Source of the DNA: UBA5070 sp035352895
Lineage (GTDB): Bacteria > Fibrobacterota > Fibrobacteria > UBA5070
NCBI GenBank assembly: GCA_035352895.1
Contig: DAOPYN010000004.1
Location: 61,012-125,011, forward strand
DNA: 64,000 nt
Reading direction: 5' to 3'
Under the pieces are notes generated by a model. That model was given only the letters and a program-made list of their open reading frames with translations. It was not told the DNA's origin and searched no databases. Positions 52,809-62,244 of the stretch are shown piece by piece (the stretch's first letter is position 1; each line of letters opens with the position of its first letter). The position numbers were made by a program, and so were the translations under genes.

Positions 52809-54103
52809 TCCTCCATGCCCTGATCGCTTCCGCCCTCGCCTCGGCGGGCCTTCCTCCTCCGGACGGGGTCGCCGCCCTGGTCGCCGACCAACCGATCCTG
52901 GTCTCGGACGTCGCCGAGGCCGTGCGCTACCAGGTGAGCGTGAATCCCGCGCTGGCCAAGATCACTCCCGCCGCGCGTTGCGAGCGGGTGCTGGAGCAGC
53001 TGATCGAGGACAAGATCCTCTTCGTGCGGGCCAAGGCCGAATCCCTGGAGGTCTCGGAATCGGAAGCCTCCCAACGGGTGGAACAGAAGATCGCCGAGAT
53101 GACCGAGCGCGCCGGTGGGATGGAGTCGTTCTCCAAGGTCCTGAAGGACAAGGCGGGGCTCACGTTGGGCCAGTACCGCTTCCGGTTGGCCAAGCAGGTG
53201 CGCGAGGAGCGCATGAAGGAGAAGCTGCGCGACAAGTACGTGTCCAGGAGCGAACCGGCCCGCGAGGAGGTGCTTGCCTTCTTCCGCGAGTACAAGGACT
53301 CCATGCCGATGCTTCCCGACCAGGTGAAGCTCTCCCAGATCACCATCAAGGTGGCCGCCGATTCCACCCGCGACCGCGAGGCCTTCCGCAAGGCGCAGGA
53401 GACCATCGAGCGGCTCCGCAAGGGCGCCGACTTCGCGCAGCTGGCCAAGGAGCTGAGCCAGGACCCCGGTTCCAAGAACCAGGGCGGCGACATCGGCTTC
53501 ATGAAGCGCGGCGAGCTGGACCCCGCCTACGAGAAGGCGGCCCTGGCGCTTGAGTCCGGGCGCTACACCCAGATTCCGGTGCGTTCGCGTTTCGGATGGC
53601 ACGTGATCGAGCTGCAGTCGCGCCGCGACCAGGAGTTCCGCACCCGGCACATCCTGTTCGCGCTGCTTCCGGATTCCAAGGATTCCGCCCACGCCAAGGA
53701 GATCGCCGATTCGCTGCGCCGCGTGGCCAACGCCGGGGGCGATTTCGCCGCCATGGCCCGGGTGTGGAGCTCCGAGAAGGCCTCAGCGTCCTTCGGGGGC
53801 GTGCTGGGCTGGTATCCGGAAGGCGAGCTGCAAGGCCAGTTCCGCGACCTTATCGCGGGCATCGCCACCGGCAAGGTGGGTGAGCCCGTTCCCACTCCGG
53901 AAGGACTTCTGCTGGTGCGCGTTGACGAGCGGCTGCAATCGCGGAAATTGTCTCCCGAGGAGGACTGGACCCGGCTCTCGCAGCTGGCTGCACAGAATCT
54001 GTCCAATCGTCGTCTGATGGTGTGGGTGGAACGCTGGAAGGCCCAGGTGCCGGTGGACCGTCGCATGAAGCCGTCGGAGCTGGCCACCAAGGTCGGCCTC
54101 TGA
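52805..54103 (+). CDS. SurA-like periplasmic chaperone with two parvulin domains
   Basis: A 432-residue protein. A hydrophobic N-terminus (MILHALIASALASA) is a probable signal peptide. A helical N domain (residues about 20-150) is followed by two PpiC domains: QVKLSQITIK to FGWHVIEL (about 175-275) and FRTRHILFALL onward (about 280-380). The signature LAKELSQDPGSKNQGGDIGF is present in the first. SurA aids outer-membrane protein folding. Together with the lipoprotein upstream this forms a paired foldase set. Confidence 0.88.
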   Translation: MILHALIASALASAGLPPPDGVAALVADQPILVSDVAEAVRYQVSVNPALAKITPAARCERVLEQLIEDKILFVRAKAESLEVSESEASQRVEQKIAEMTERAGGMESFSKVLKDKAGLTLGQYRFRLAKQVREERMKEKLRDKYVSRSEPAREEVLAFFREYKDSMPMLPDQVKLSQITIKVAADSTRDREAFRKAQETIERLRKGADFAQLAKELSQDPGSKNQGGDIGFMKRGELDPAYEKAALALESGRYTQIPVRSRFGWHVIELQSRRDQEFRTRHILFALLPDSKDSAHAKEIADSLRRVANAGGDFAAMARVWSSEKASASFGGVLGWYPEGELQGQFRDLIAGIATGKVGEPVPTPEGLLLVRVDERLQSRKLSPEEDWTRLSQLAAQNLSNRRLMVWVERWKAQVPVDRRMKPSELATKVGL

Positions 54104-54837
54104 TGGAACGCCCGTACCAGGCGCTTTCCGCCCGGTACGACGAGGTGATGGAGCATGTGGACCATGCTGCCTGGGCCCGGTACGTGGAGCGTATCTGGAA
54201 GCGCCATCGCCACACCCCCGCGCGGATCCTGGAGACGGGTGCGGGCACGTGCCGCATGGTTCCCCACCTGGACCGCGAAGATCGCTGGCTGGTGGCGTCC
54301 GACCTTTCCGTTCCCATGCTCGAGCAGGGTTCCATCCGCATCTCGCGGCGGGTGGCCTGCGACTTCCGCGAGCTTCCGTTCGCCGACGGCTCCTTCGACA
54401 GCATCCTCTGCCTGTACGACGCGATCAACTACTGCCTGTTCCCGTCGGATCTGGACCGCTACTTCGCGGAAGCCGCGCGGGTGCTTTCTCCCGGTGGGCT
54501 CCTGGTGGCCGACATCACCACGGCCACCAATTCGCGCCGCCATTTCCAGGAGTCCACAAGCCACGAGGTCCTGTCCGGCACCCACGTGGTACGACGTTCC
54601 TGGTACGACTCCGGGGCGCGGCTGCAGCACAACGATTTCCATTTCTTCCAGCCCCAGCGGGACGGCTCGTTCCGGCTTGCGGTGGAAGAGCACGTGCAGC
54701 GGATCTGGTCGGTGAAGGATTTCGACCGCGCGTCGCGTCTGGCCGGAATGGAACGGGTGGGAGCCTGGGACGATCTCATGGGTCCCGCCACCGCCCGATG
54801 CGAGCGCATCCATCTGGTGTTCCGGAGGCCTGGATGA
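54103..54837 (+). CDS. SAM-dependent methyltransferase
   Basis: A 244-residue class I methyltransferase. SAM motif I is ILETGAGTCRMVPHL, motif II DLSVPMLEQ, and the LPFADGSFDSILCLYDAINY block is post-I/II. The family (Methyltransf_11/25-like) has many substrates; none is evident. It starts in a TGATG overlap with the foldase stop and overlaps coaE by 4 bp. Confidence 0.87.
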   Translation: MERPYQALSARYDEVMEHVDHAAWARYVERIWKRHRHTPARILETGAGTCRMVPHLDREDRWLVASDLSVPMLEQGSIRISRRVACDFRELPFADGSFDSILCLYDAINYCLFPSDLDRYFAEAARVLSPGGLLVADITTATNSRRHFQESTSHEVLSGTHVVRRSWYDSGARLQHNDFHFFQPQRDGSFRLAVEEHVQRIWSVKDFDRASRLAGMERVGAWDDLMGPATARCERIHLVFRRPG

Positions 54838-55454
54838 CAGGATCCGTTGCATCTGGAGGGGAGATCCGCACCATCGGGATCGTTGGCGCCATCGCATCCG
54901 GCAAGAGCACCGTATCCAAGTGGTTGTCCATGCGCGGATGGATGCTGGTGGACGCCGACCAGGAGGTCCACCGTCTCTACGGCGCCGGACAGATCCTGGT
55001 GGAGCCGGTGGTGGCGCGGTTCGGGACCGCGGTCCTGCGCGCCGACGGTGCCATCGACCGGGCGGCTCTGGGCCGCGAGGTCTTCGCCGATCCCCAAAAG
55101 CTCAAGGACCTGGAGGCGATCACCCATCCCGCCGCCCGCGAGGCCATCAAGAAGCGCACGGAAACTCTCCGCGAGGCGGGGGGCAAGGCGGTCCTGGAAA
55201 TGGCCCTCCTCTACCGGTGGCCGGAAATGGTCTCCTGGTTGGACCTGGTGGTGGGCGTGTTCGCCCCCGACGAATCGCGCATCCGCAGACTGATGGACAG
55301 AAACCATCTTGAAGAGGCCGAAGCCCGCCGCAGGGCGGCCATGCAGGACCAGGAGCTGTACCTCTCGCCCGCCCAGCTGGTGATCGACAATTCCGGCGAC
55401 CTTCCCTCGCTCTACCGCAACCTGGAGGAGTGGCTGGGTCCGGTGGTGGGGTGA
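54834..55454 (+). CDS. coaE: dephospho-CoA kinase
   Basis: A 206-residue P-loop kinase for the last step of coenzyme A synthesis. Walker A is GAIASGKST, the substrate-binding VDADQEVHRL region and the LID RLMDRNHLEEAEARRR fit CoaE. GGAGG six bases before the ATG supports the start. It ends the hemH operon. Confidence 0.92.
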   Translation: MTGSVASGGEIRTIGIVGAIASGKSTVSKWLSMRGWMLVDADQEVHRLYGAGQILVEPVVARFGTAVLRADGAIDRAALGREVFADPQKLKDLEAITHPAAREAIKKRTETLREAGGKAVLEMALLYRWPEMVSWLDLVVGVFAPDESRIRRLMDRNHLEEAEARRRAAMQDQELYLSPAQLVIDNSGDLPSLYRNLEEWLGPVVG

Positions 55455-55521
55455 AGCTCGCGGACACGCGGGTAAGGACACGCCAAGCGAAGACACGCTT
55501 CCGGGGAATGAAAGGACGACC

Positions 55522-57081
55522 ATGACGAAGACCCGTTCCGTTCCGCCCTTGATTTGCATCGCGCTGGCGATTCCCGCCGCAGTTGCGGAAGAAGCCCCGC
55601 GGATGCAGGTCACCGATCCCACCACGGGACGGTCCACCATCCAGTCCATGGTGGAGGTGTCCACCCTTCCCAAGGCGCAGGCCCAGCGGTTGTCGCGCCT
55701 GTCCGATTCCACCTGCGAGGCTTTGCGATCGGCCATCGCGGTGGCCGACACCACCCGGATGGACCGGCAGGTGCCCAAGGATCTGGTGCGCGGCGGATCG
55801 TTGAAGGGTGCATTGGTCGGGAGCGACGGGAAGGTGGCCATTTCCGTGGAGGCCGCGGCGTTCCAGACCGACCTGACCCCGACGGTCGCGTGGGCCATTT
55901 GGTATGTCAGGACCTACGGCGACAACAAGATCCAGTTCAGCCTCGATCCCAAGAATCCCAACAACTTCGCCGAAGGAAACAACGCCCGATACGTCCCTGA
56001 AGAAGCCCTCAAGCCATTCGCCATCGGGCGCGACCTGTACGAGGCCGACATGGACCTCAAGTACTACGCGCTGGGCTACGAGCGTGCGGGAGGCGACAAG
56101 GTGCGCGACATCGCCTCGCCGCTGCCGGGATACCGAAGCCGTCTGCAGATCACCGCGGATCTGTTCGCCAAGGGGATCGAGCGCGAGAACAAGGTGATGG
56201 CGCGGTTGTGGATCGTGTGCGATTCGGTGTTCGTCACCAGTTCCGAAAAAGCCATGCGCATCGATTCGGTGCGCGTGAAGATCCACGCCCGCCAGATGGG
56301 CATCGCCAACGGAAAGGAACTGGAGGACATCGCCGACGCCGACACCGTGACCGCCCTCTTCACGCAATGGTTCCAGTCCAACTACTTCGTGCTGGCCCAA
56401 CGGCATCCGGAACTCGCCGCGGTGGTGGAGAACACCAAGGCGCTGGCGATCGCCCGATGGATGGCCGCGCACAAGCTGGAGCCCCAGGAGGAATGGGCGA
56501 ACATGTTGCTGCCCACGGTGGAAACCTCGGTGGTCTCGGGTCCGGCCCTGGTCCGACGCGATACCTTGGTCCGCCCCCGACCCAACGGCAAGGACATCCT
56601 GACCGTGCAGCTGGCGGGCGGGGTTGAGGTGTCGGGTGCGTTGGTGGAAAACCGGTTGGCGGCGTCCGGAAGTTCCACCAAGGCCAAGGAGCAAACCTCC
56701 AGTTCCGCGCTCAGCGCGAAGTTGGAGGCGTCCCTGGCCAGCGGGAAGAACGCGCTCCGCCCCCTGAAGGACGATTGGCTGAAGTCGGTCCGAACCCGCA
56801 AGTCTGGCGGACGCGAGTGGACCATCGGAGCCGATGGATTGCCCACCGCCTCGGTGGATGCCAAGGGCCGCAGGATCCGATACGCGAGCAACGGCAAATC
56901 GATCGGGGCGGCATCGGCCCTGACCGAACATGCCAAGGCCACCCTGGAACGGACGGAAGCCGGCTATTCCCTGGAATACCAGGACCAGGAGCGCTACCTC
57001 GCCGCGCGCTACGACACCAGAGGTGTCCGCACGGCACTCTGGGAATTCCCCCGGCGCGTTCAGGTGCCAGCCGGGCGCTGA
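55522..57081 (+). CDS. secreted protein of unknown function
   Basis: A 519-residue protein with a signal peptide (LICIALAIPAAVAEE). I recognise no domain. The N-terminal two thirds look globular, with blocks such as WAIWYVRTYGDNKIQFSLD and KYYALGYERAG; the C-terminal third (after about residue 330) has low-complexity Ser/Lys segments and a DNA-binding-unlike Lys/Arg stretch. It lies 68 bp after coaE and 168 bp before pdhA on the same strand, so it could be a separate transcription unit. Its relation to PDH is unknown. Confidence 0.6.
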   Translation: MTKTRSVPPLICIALAIPAAVAEEAPRMQVTDPTTGRSTIQSMVEVSTLPKAQAQRLSRLSDSTCEALRSAIAVADTTRMDRQVPKDLVRGGSLKGALVGSDGKVAISVEAAAFQTDLTPTVAWAIWYVRTYGDNKIQFSLDPKNPNNFAEGNNARYVPEEALKPFAIGRDLYEADMDLKYYALGYERAGGDKVRDIASPLPGYRSRLQITADLFAKGIERENKVMARLWIVCDSVFVTSSEKAMRIDSVRVKIHARQMGIANGKELEDIADADTVTALFTQWFQSNYFVLAQRHPELAAVVENTKALAIARWMAAHKLEPQEEWANMLLPTVETSVVSGPALVRRDTLVRPRPNGKDILTVQLAGGVEVSGALVENRLAASGSSTKAKEQTSSSALSAKLEASLASGKNALRPLKDDWLKSVRTRKSGGREWTIGADGLPTASVDAKGRRIRYASNGKSIGAASALTEHAKATLERTEAGYSLEYQDQERYLAARYDTRGVRTALWEFPRRVQVPAGR

Positions 57082-57248
57082 GCGGTTTTTCCGAGGAGTC
57101 GCGAGCCAGCGAGTGCTTCCCGGCGCACAACGCTGAGTGATGACGGTGGCCGGGCGCATCCATTCCCAGGAAGTTGCCAGGAAGAGTGGCCGAGCCTCGG
57201 ATACGTTGGTATATTGACACTAAGTCTCATTCTTGGAGAGCCGAAGCA

Positions 57249-58283
57249 ATGACTCAAAAACCTCTTCCCACCGGAGCTGGAGTCCTGGCGACCACCCAGC
57301 CCCTGCCCGACTACGGCAAGGCCCCGGAGCTTTCCCGCGAGGAACGCCTGCACTGGTACAGGCTCATGTTCCTCACCCGGAAATTCGAGGAGCGTTCCTA
57401 CCAGAGCTACCAGACCGGCCTGATCGGCGGCTTCTGCCACCTCTACAACGGCCAGGAAGCCGTGGCCGCCGGCACCTTCGCCGCCATCAACGAGGCCGAT
57501 CCGGTGATCACCGCCTACCGCGACCACGCCCATGGCCTGATGCGCGGCATCCGCCCCGGCCCCGCCTTCGCCGAGCTCTACGGCCGCGCGACGGGGATCG
57601 TGAAGGGCAAGGGCGGTTCCATGCACTACTTCAACGTGGAAAAGCAGATGTGGGGCGGCCACGGGATCGTGGGTGGCCAGACCGCCCTGGGCTTGGGGTT
57701 GGCCTTCGCCACCAAGTACCTGGGCGAACACAAGGTGTGCGTCTGCTACATGGGCGACGGGGCCGTGAACCAGGGCGCTTTCCACGAATCGCTGAACCTG
57801 GCGCAGCTCATGAAGATCCCGGTGATCTACGTGATCGAGAACAACATGTATTCCATGGGAACGGCCGTGGAACGCCACTCGGCTCCGGTGGAGCTCTACA
57901 AGCGCGCGCTGGGCTACGACATGCTGGGCGTCCGCGCCGAGGCGATGGATTTCGACCAGGTGCGCCAGGTGTCGTGGACGCTCGCCGAACGGGCCCGCCG
58001 CGAGAACCTGCCGGCCATCCTGGAGCTCATGACCTACCGCTACCGCGGCCATTCCATGAGCGATCCCCAGTACTACCGCTCCAAGGACGAGGTGGAGGAA
58101 TACCGCAAGCACGATCCGGTGGAGATCCTGCGTGGACGGATCCTGTCCGAGGGCGTCGTCTCGGAGAAGGACCTGGACGCGCTGGAGGACGCGGTGCGCA
58201 AGGAGGTGCTGGACGCCCACGAATGGGCCCTGGCCTCGCCGTACCCGGCCCAGTCCGAGATCTACACCGACATCTACGCGTAA
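57249..58283 (+). CDS. pdhA: pyruvate dehydrogenase E1 component, alpha subunit
   Basis: A 344-residue TPP-dependent subunit. The TPP-binding motif is MGDGAVNQGAFHESLNLA and the phosphorylation-loop homologous region YRGHSMSDPQYYRSKDEVEEY is present. It matches pyruvate (not branched-chain) E1-alpha in the GHGIVGGQ block. The ATG 57249 lies after GGAGAG; TATATT (57210-57215) upstream is a possible -10 element. First gene of pdhA-pdhB-pdhC. Confidence 0.95.
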   Translation: MTQKPLPTGAGVLATTQPLPDYGKAPELSREERLHWYRLMFLTRKFEERSYQSYQTGLIGGFCHLYNGQEAVAAGTFAAINEADPVITAYRDHAHGLMRGIRPGPAFAELYGRATGIVKGKGGSMHYFNVEKQMWGGHGIVGGQTALGLGLAFATKYLGEHKVCVCYMGDGAVNQGAFHESLNLAQLMKIPVIYVIENNMYSMGTAVERHSAPVELYKRALGYDMLGVRAEAMDFDQVRQVSWTLAERARRENLPAILELMTYRYRGHSMSDPQYYRSKDEVEEYRKHDPVEILRGRILSEGVVSEKDLDALEDAVRKEVLDAHEWALASPYPAQSEIYTDIYA

Positions 58284-58295
58284 GGAGAATTCGAA

Positions 58296-59270
58296 ATGGC
58301 CAAGATCGCCTACAGGGATGCCGTGCGCGATGCCATGTCCGAGGAGATGACGCGCGATTCCCGCGTGTTTCTGATCGGGGAGGAAGTCGCCCAGTACAAC
58401 GGCGCCTACAAGTGTTCCAAGGGAATGCTCGACAAGTTCGGGCCGGATCGCGTGATCGATTCGCCCATCTCCGAGGCCGGGTTCGCGGGTCTGGCGATCG
58501 GGTCGGCGATGTACGGACTGCGCCCCATCGTGGAGTTCATGACGTTCTCGTTCTCGTTCGTCGCCTTCGACCAGATCGTGAACAACGCCGCGCAGATCCG
58601 CTACATGTCCGGCGGCCAGATCAAGATCCCCGTCGTGTTCCGCGGGAACTCCGGCGGCGGCCACCAGATCGGGGCCACCCACAGCCACGCTCCGGAGAAC
58701 ATCTACGCGACCTTCCCCGGCCTGAAGGTGGTGGTTCCGGCCTTCGCCGCCGACGCCAAGGGGCTCCTCAAGAGCGCCATCCGCGACGACAATCCGGTCC
58801 TGGTCATCGAGAACGAGGCCCTGTACGGCCGGGAATCGGAAGTGCCGGAAGGCGAGTACCTGACTCCCATCGGCAAGGCCAACATCCTGCAGGAAGGCAC
58901 CGACCTCACCATCGTGACCCACGGGCGTAGCTGCTGGACGGTGCTGGAGGCGGCGCAGGAACTGCACAAGATGGGCATCCGCGCCGAGATCATCGACCTG
59001 CGCTCCATCAAGCCGCTGGACTGGCCCACCGTGTTCGCCTCGGTGCGCAAGACCCACAGGCTCGTGTGCGTGGACGAGACCAAGCCCTTCAGCGGCGTCT
59101 CCGCGCAGGTGGCCGCCGAGGTGGGGCGCGCGTGCTTCGACCACCTGGACGCGCCCATCCTGCGCGTGACCTCGGTGGAAGCTCCCATGCCCTTCTCGTC
59201 GGCGCTGGAAGACGAGTGCATCCCCAACGTGGCCCGCATCATCGAGGCCGTCAAGCAGGTGGTGGCATGA
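58296..59270 (+). CDS. pdhB: pyruvate dehydrogenase E1 component, beta subunit
   Basis: A 324-residue subunit. Family signatures ALRDAMSEEM-like (AVRDAMSEEMTRDSRVFLIG), GEEVAQYNGAYK, PISEAGFAGLAIG and SVEAPMPFSSALED are present. AAGGAG stands before the ATG and it is 12 bp after pdhA. Confidence 0.95.
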   Translation: MAKIAYRDAVRDAMSEEMTRDSRVFLIGEEVAQYNGAYKCSKGMLDKFGPDRVIDSPISEAGFAGLAIGSAMYGLRPIVEFMTFSFSFVAFDQIVNNAAQIRYMSGGQIKIPVVFRGNSGGGHQIGATHSHAPENIYATFPGLKVVVPAFAADAKGLLKSAIRDDNPVLVIENEALYGRESEVPEGEYLTPIGKANILQEGTDLTIVTHGRSCWTVLEAAQELHKMGIRAEIIDLRSIKPLDWPTVFASVRKTHRLVCVDETKPFSGVSAQVAAEVGRACFDHLDAPILRVTSVEAPMPFSSALEDECIPNVARIIEAVKQVVA

Positions 59271-59439
59271 TCCTAGCCCCCACAGCCGAATCGGGCGCAT
59301 CGCATCGCCGTCCGCACAGCGTCTTGGTTCGTACGGTCTCGTCGCCGCACCGGACAAGGGTGCGGCTCCTCACCCGCCAAACCAATCCGCAGCACGTCCA
59401 GCGCGCGCTGCATCCCGCTCAACTATGGGAGCTAGGATA

Positions 59440-60822
59440 ATGGCTAACGCAATTTTGATGCCCAGAATGTCCGACTCCATGGTGGAGGGAACCCTCACCA
59501 AGTGGTTGAAGAACGAGGGCGACGTATTGAAGAACGGCGACCTCATCGCCGAGATCGAGACCGACAAGGCCACGCAGGACGTGGAGTGCTTCGAGGACGG
59601 CGTGCTTCTGAAGCAGACCGTCGCGGCGGGCGGCGTGGTGCCGGTGGGCGGACCCATCTGCATCGTGGGCAAGGCGGGCGAAGACATCTCCGGTCTTCTT
59701 GCCCAAGCGGCCACCGACACCTCGTTGCAGTCCTCCAAGGTCAAGGCGGAATCGGCGACCAAGGCGGCCGACGAGAAACGCGCCCCCGTGGCACCTCCCT
59801 CCGAACCTTCCGCCCCGACAACTCCTGTCCAGCCCGTGGTGGCCGCCGAGTTCAAGAACGCCGCGCGCGGTGCGGTGATCGAAACCCAGGCCATGGACGA
59901 TGCCGCCGCCCAGGGCGAGCTGGAAAGCCGCCTGCGCGCGTCGCCTCTGGCCCGCAAGCTCGCCGCCCAGAAGGGAGTTTCCCTCTACGACATCAAGGGA
60001 ACCGGTCCCGGCGGTCGCATCACGGCCCAGGACGTGCAGGATGCGCTGGAAGGCAAGAACGGGCGGGCCAAGCTCGCCGCGGTGGAAGGTGGATTGGCCC
60101 AGGTCGCCGCGGCCGCGCCGCGCGCCGCCGACGAGCGCGTTCCGCTCTCCAACATGCGCAAGACCATCGCGCGGCGCCTAGCCGAATCCAAGAGCACCAT
60201 CCCCCACTTCTACAGCACCATCGAGATCGACGCCGGCCCCATGATGGAGTTCCGCGAAAAGCTCAACGCGGGACTGGCCGCGCAAGGCTCCAGCCTCAAG
60301 ATCACGGTCAACGACCTGGTCCTGAAGGCCGCCGCACTGGCCGCCAAGGAAGTGCCGGAAGTGAACGCCTCCTGGGATGGCGATGCCATCATCCGCCACG
60401 CCGCGGTGCACCTGTCCTTTGCCGTGAGCCTGCCTTCGGGGCTCATCACGCCCACCATCCGCGACGCCGACCTCAAGCCGCTCAAGCAGATGGCCATGGA
60501 AGCCAAGGAGCTGGGCAAGCGGGCCAAGGACAAGGGGCTCAAGCCCGAGGAATTCACGGGCGGCACCCTCACTGTTTCCAATTTGGGGATGTTCGGGGTG
60601 AGTCACTTCCAGGCGATCGTCAATCCCCCGCAGGCGGTGATCGTGGCGGTGGGAGCCATCCTGAAGAAGCCCGTGGTGTCCTCCGACGGACAGATCGTGC
60701 CCGGCCTGGTGATGACCCTGACCTTGTCCGGCGACCACCGCGTGGTGGACGGCTCGGACGGCGCACGCTATCTGCAGGCCGCCAAGAACCTCTTGGAGAA
60801 TCCGACGCTCCTCCTGTTCTAA
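59440..60822 (+). CDS. pdhC: dihydrolipoamide acetyltransferase (E2) of pyruvate dehydrogenase
   Basis: A 460-residue core enzyme. One lipoyl domain (residues about 2-78, lipoyl-Lys in ETDKAT), an Ala/Pro linker, a peripheral-subunit-binding domain (about 168-205, ASPLARKLAAQKGV), and the catalytic domain (about 230-460) with HRVVDGSDGARYL. It starts 169 bp after pdhB with GGGAG upstream, so pdhC may have its own promoter. No E3 gene follows; lpd is at 20.1 kb. A terminator follows after 32 bp. Confidence 0.95.
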   Translation: MANAILMPRMSDSMVEGTLTKWLKNEGDVLKNGDLIAEIETDKATQDVECFEDGVLLKQTVAAGGVVPVGGPICIVGKAGEDISGLLAQAATDTSLQSSKVKAESATKAADEKRAPVAPPSEPSAPTTPVQPVVAAEFKNAARGAVIETQAMDDAAAQGELESRLRASPLARKLAAQKGVSLYDIKGTGPGGRITAQDVQDALEGKNGRAKLAAVEGGLAQVAAAAPRAADERVPLSNMRKTIARRLAESKSTIPHFYSTIEIDAGPMMEFREKLNAGLAAQGSSLKITVNDLVLKAAALAAKEVPEVNASWDGDAIIRHAAVHLSFAVSLPSGLITPTIRDADLKPLKQMAMEAKELGKRAKDKGLKPEEFTGGTLTVSNLGMFGVSHFQAIVNPPQAVIVAVGAILKKPVVSSDGQIVPGLVMTLTLSGDHRVVDGSDGARYLQAAKNLLENPTLLLF

Positions 60823-60854
60823 CAGCCCTCATGGAGCGGGTGTCGGACCCGAAG

Positions 60855-60886
60855 GCCCTCCTGTCCATCGCGGCAGGGGGGCTTTT
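60855..60886 (+). terminator. intrinsic terminator after pdhC
   Basis: Stem GCCCTCCTG (60855-60863) with CAGGGGGGC (60874-60882), one G-U pair and a 10-nt loop, then TTTT. It lies 32 bp after the stop. Confidence 0.75.
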
Positions 60887-61001
60887 CTCGTGGGTCGCCC
60901 TCCGACCAATCCATTGCCAGCGGCAAGATCCTAGCTTGGACCTTCGGTGGTAGGAACCGAACCAGAGGCCTCCCGTTCAGGCACTCGATGAGGAATGAAA
61001 G

Positions 61002-61376
61002 ATGACCGAGCGCGACGATCCATGTCCTTGTGGCAGCGGCAAACCGTACACGGCCTGTTGTCGGGAAACAAAACCGGCACCCCCTGTCCAACAATCCGTG
61101 TGCGATCGCTTCGTGGTGACCGACTTCGGTGCGCTGGAGAACTGGGTGCGCACCTCTCCGGAAGTCGACTTCCATCCCAGGCAGGCGAATTTCGTCACCC
61201 GCTTTGCTCCATTCGATGGAAAAAGGCTCACTGTCTTGGCGCACGTGGAATGGTTCCAGGTGCGCGGAGGATGGGTGTTGAACATGGTCTCGAGCAGCCC
61301 CGAGGTCGCCGCCGCCAACCGATCCTGGCTGAAGGAACAGGCCGGGGCGTGGCTGCGCATGGACGGAGACGTCTAG
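61002..61376 (+). CDS. SEC-C motif protein, YchJ-like
   Basis: A 124-residue protein. The N-terminal zinc-binding SEC-C motif is PCPCGSGKPYTACC (residues about 7-20). The remainder is an NTF2-like domain (about 35-110) as in the UPF0225/YchJ family. Function unknown. It converges on the REP-associated transposase with a 4-bp overlap. Confidence 0.85.
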   Translation: MTERDDPCPCGSGKPYTACCRETKPAPPVQQSVCDRFVVTDFGALENWVRTSPEVDFHPRQANFVTRFAPFDGKRLTVLAHVEWFQVRGGWVLNMVSSSPEVAAANRSWLKEQAGAWLRMDGDV

Positions 61377-61936
61377 AAGGCATCGCTGGCGGAATCCGTT
61401 CGGTGGCGTATACACCAGACGACAGGGTTGTCACGGATGTAGTGCCTGATTCTGTCGCATTTGTCCCCATTGCGTACCACCCGGTCCCAATACCGGTTTT
61501 GCCAACGGAACAACGGATCGATGGCCCGTGCGGATTTCGTCACACCTATTTTGAACCCCCTGACGATCGATGCCAAATTCCTGGATTGCGATCCGAATTT
61601 GTTGTCATTTCCCGGTCGTACGGGTGCCCGCCGTAGGGACGCAAAATTTTGCGTCCCTACGACAGCCGCGGAATGAATTTCCAACAGCCCGTGGACGTGG
61701 TCAGGCATCACGCAGAATTCGTCTAAACGTACGTCCGGGAAATGGCTGGGGATGGCATTCCAGGCTGCCTGCACGGCCTGGCCCATCTCAGACAGCCTCA
61801 TTCCAGATTCATCGATTTCACCAAACCATGGAATTCGATCGGCGGTACAAACCGTCATGAAATACACACCAGGTTGCCCGTAGTCGAAATCCTGCAGACG
61901 CGAGGTGTATTCGGGTTCAGAGGCGTGTAGGTTCAT
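61373..61936 (-). CDS. REP-associated tyrosine transposase (RAYT, Y1_Tnp)
   Basis: About 187 residues from the preferred ATG 61936 (an in-frame extension reaches 62128 but homology starts later). The N-terminal block DFDYGQPGVYFMTVCT, the metal-ligand MPDHVHGLLEI (HUH) and the catalytic-Tyr region HYIRDNPVVW are typical of RAYTs that mobilise REP palindromes. A perfect 30-bp palindrome (61632-61661) lies inside the gene and encodes VVGTQNFASLR. A half-copy of it lies 303 bp upstream (62239-62249). It is single-copy here and probably domesticated or immobile. Confidence 0.82.
   Translation of the reverse strand: MNLHASEPEYTSRLQDFDYGQPGVYFMTVCTADRIPWFGEIDESGMRLSEMGQAVQAAWNAIPSHFPDVRLDEFCVMPDHVHGLLEIHSAAVVGTQNFASLRRAPVRPGNDNKFGSQSRNLASIVRGFKIGVTKSARAIDPLFRWQNRYWDRVVRNGDKCDRIRHYIRDNPVVWCIRHRTDSASDAF
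61632..61661. repeat. perfect 30-bp palindrome inside the transposase gene
   Basis: Two 15-bp arms, CGTAGGGACGCAAAA and its exact complement, meet without a spacer. The element is read through in frame by the RAYT gene. The motif GCGTCCCTACG recurs at 62239-62249 upstream of the gene. RAYTs recognise such palindromes, so this may be the cognate REP target. Confidence 0.8.
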
Positions 61937-62244
61937 CGAGGGATTGCATCCACATGCCTTCTGCACCAGGGTGGCCCCGACCTGGTCGTAGGTGGTGATC
62001 ATCTTGGCGTTGGCGGCGAGCCACACTCGCTTGCGCCCGACGTTAACCAACTCTCCAATGGATCCGGAATCCAACCCGCGACCGTTTTCCTGCGCGCGCA
62101 TCGCAACACCTCCCGCTGTGAGTTTCATGGCGTTCCATGGTCTCTCCGAACGGGAGGGTCGGAGGAAAAATCGCGGGCGCGGCCCGGTGCGTTCACCCTG
62201 GGCGGGGTAAGGTAGAACACTGATGAGAGGCGAGCCAAGCGTCC

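Noticed and set aside
57206..57222. TTGACA before pdhA as a -35 element
   Set aside because: TTGACA occurs at about 57214, but no -10 hexamer stands 16-18 bp downstream; TATATT just upstream of it is as likely to be the promoter.
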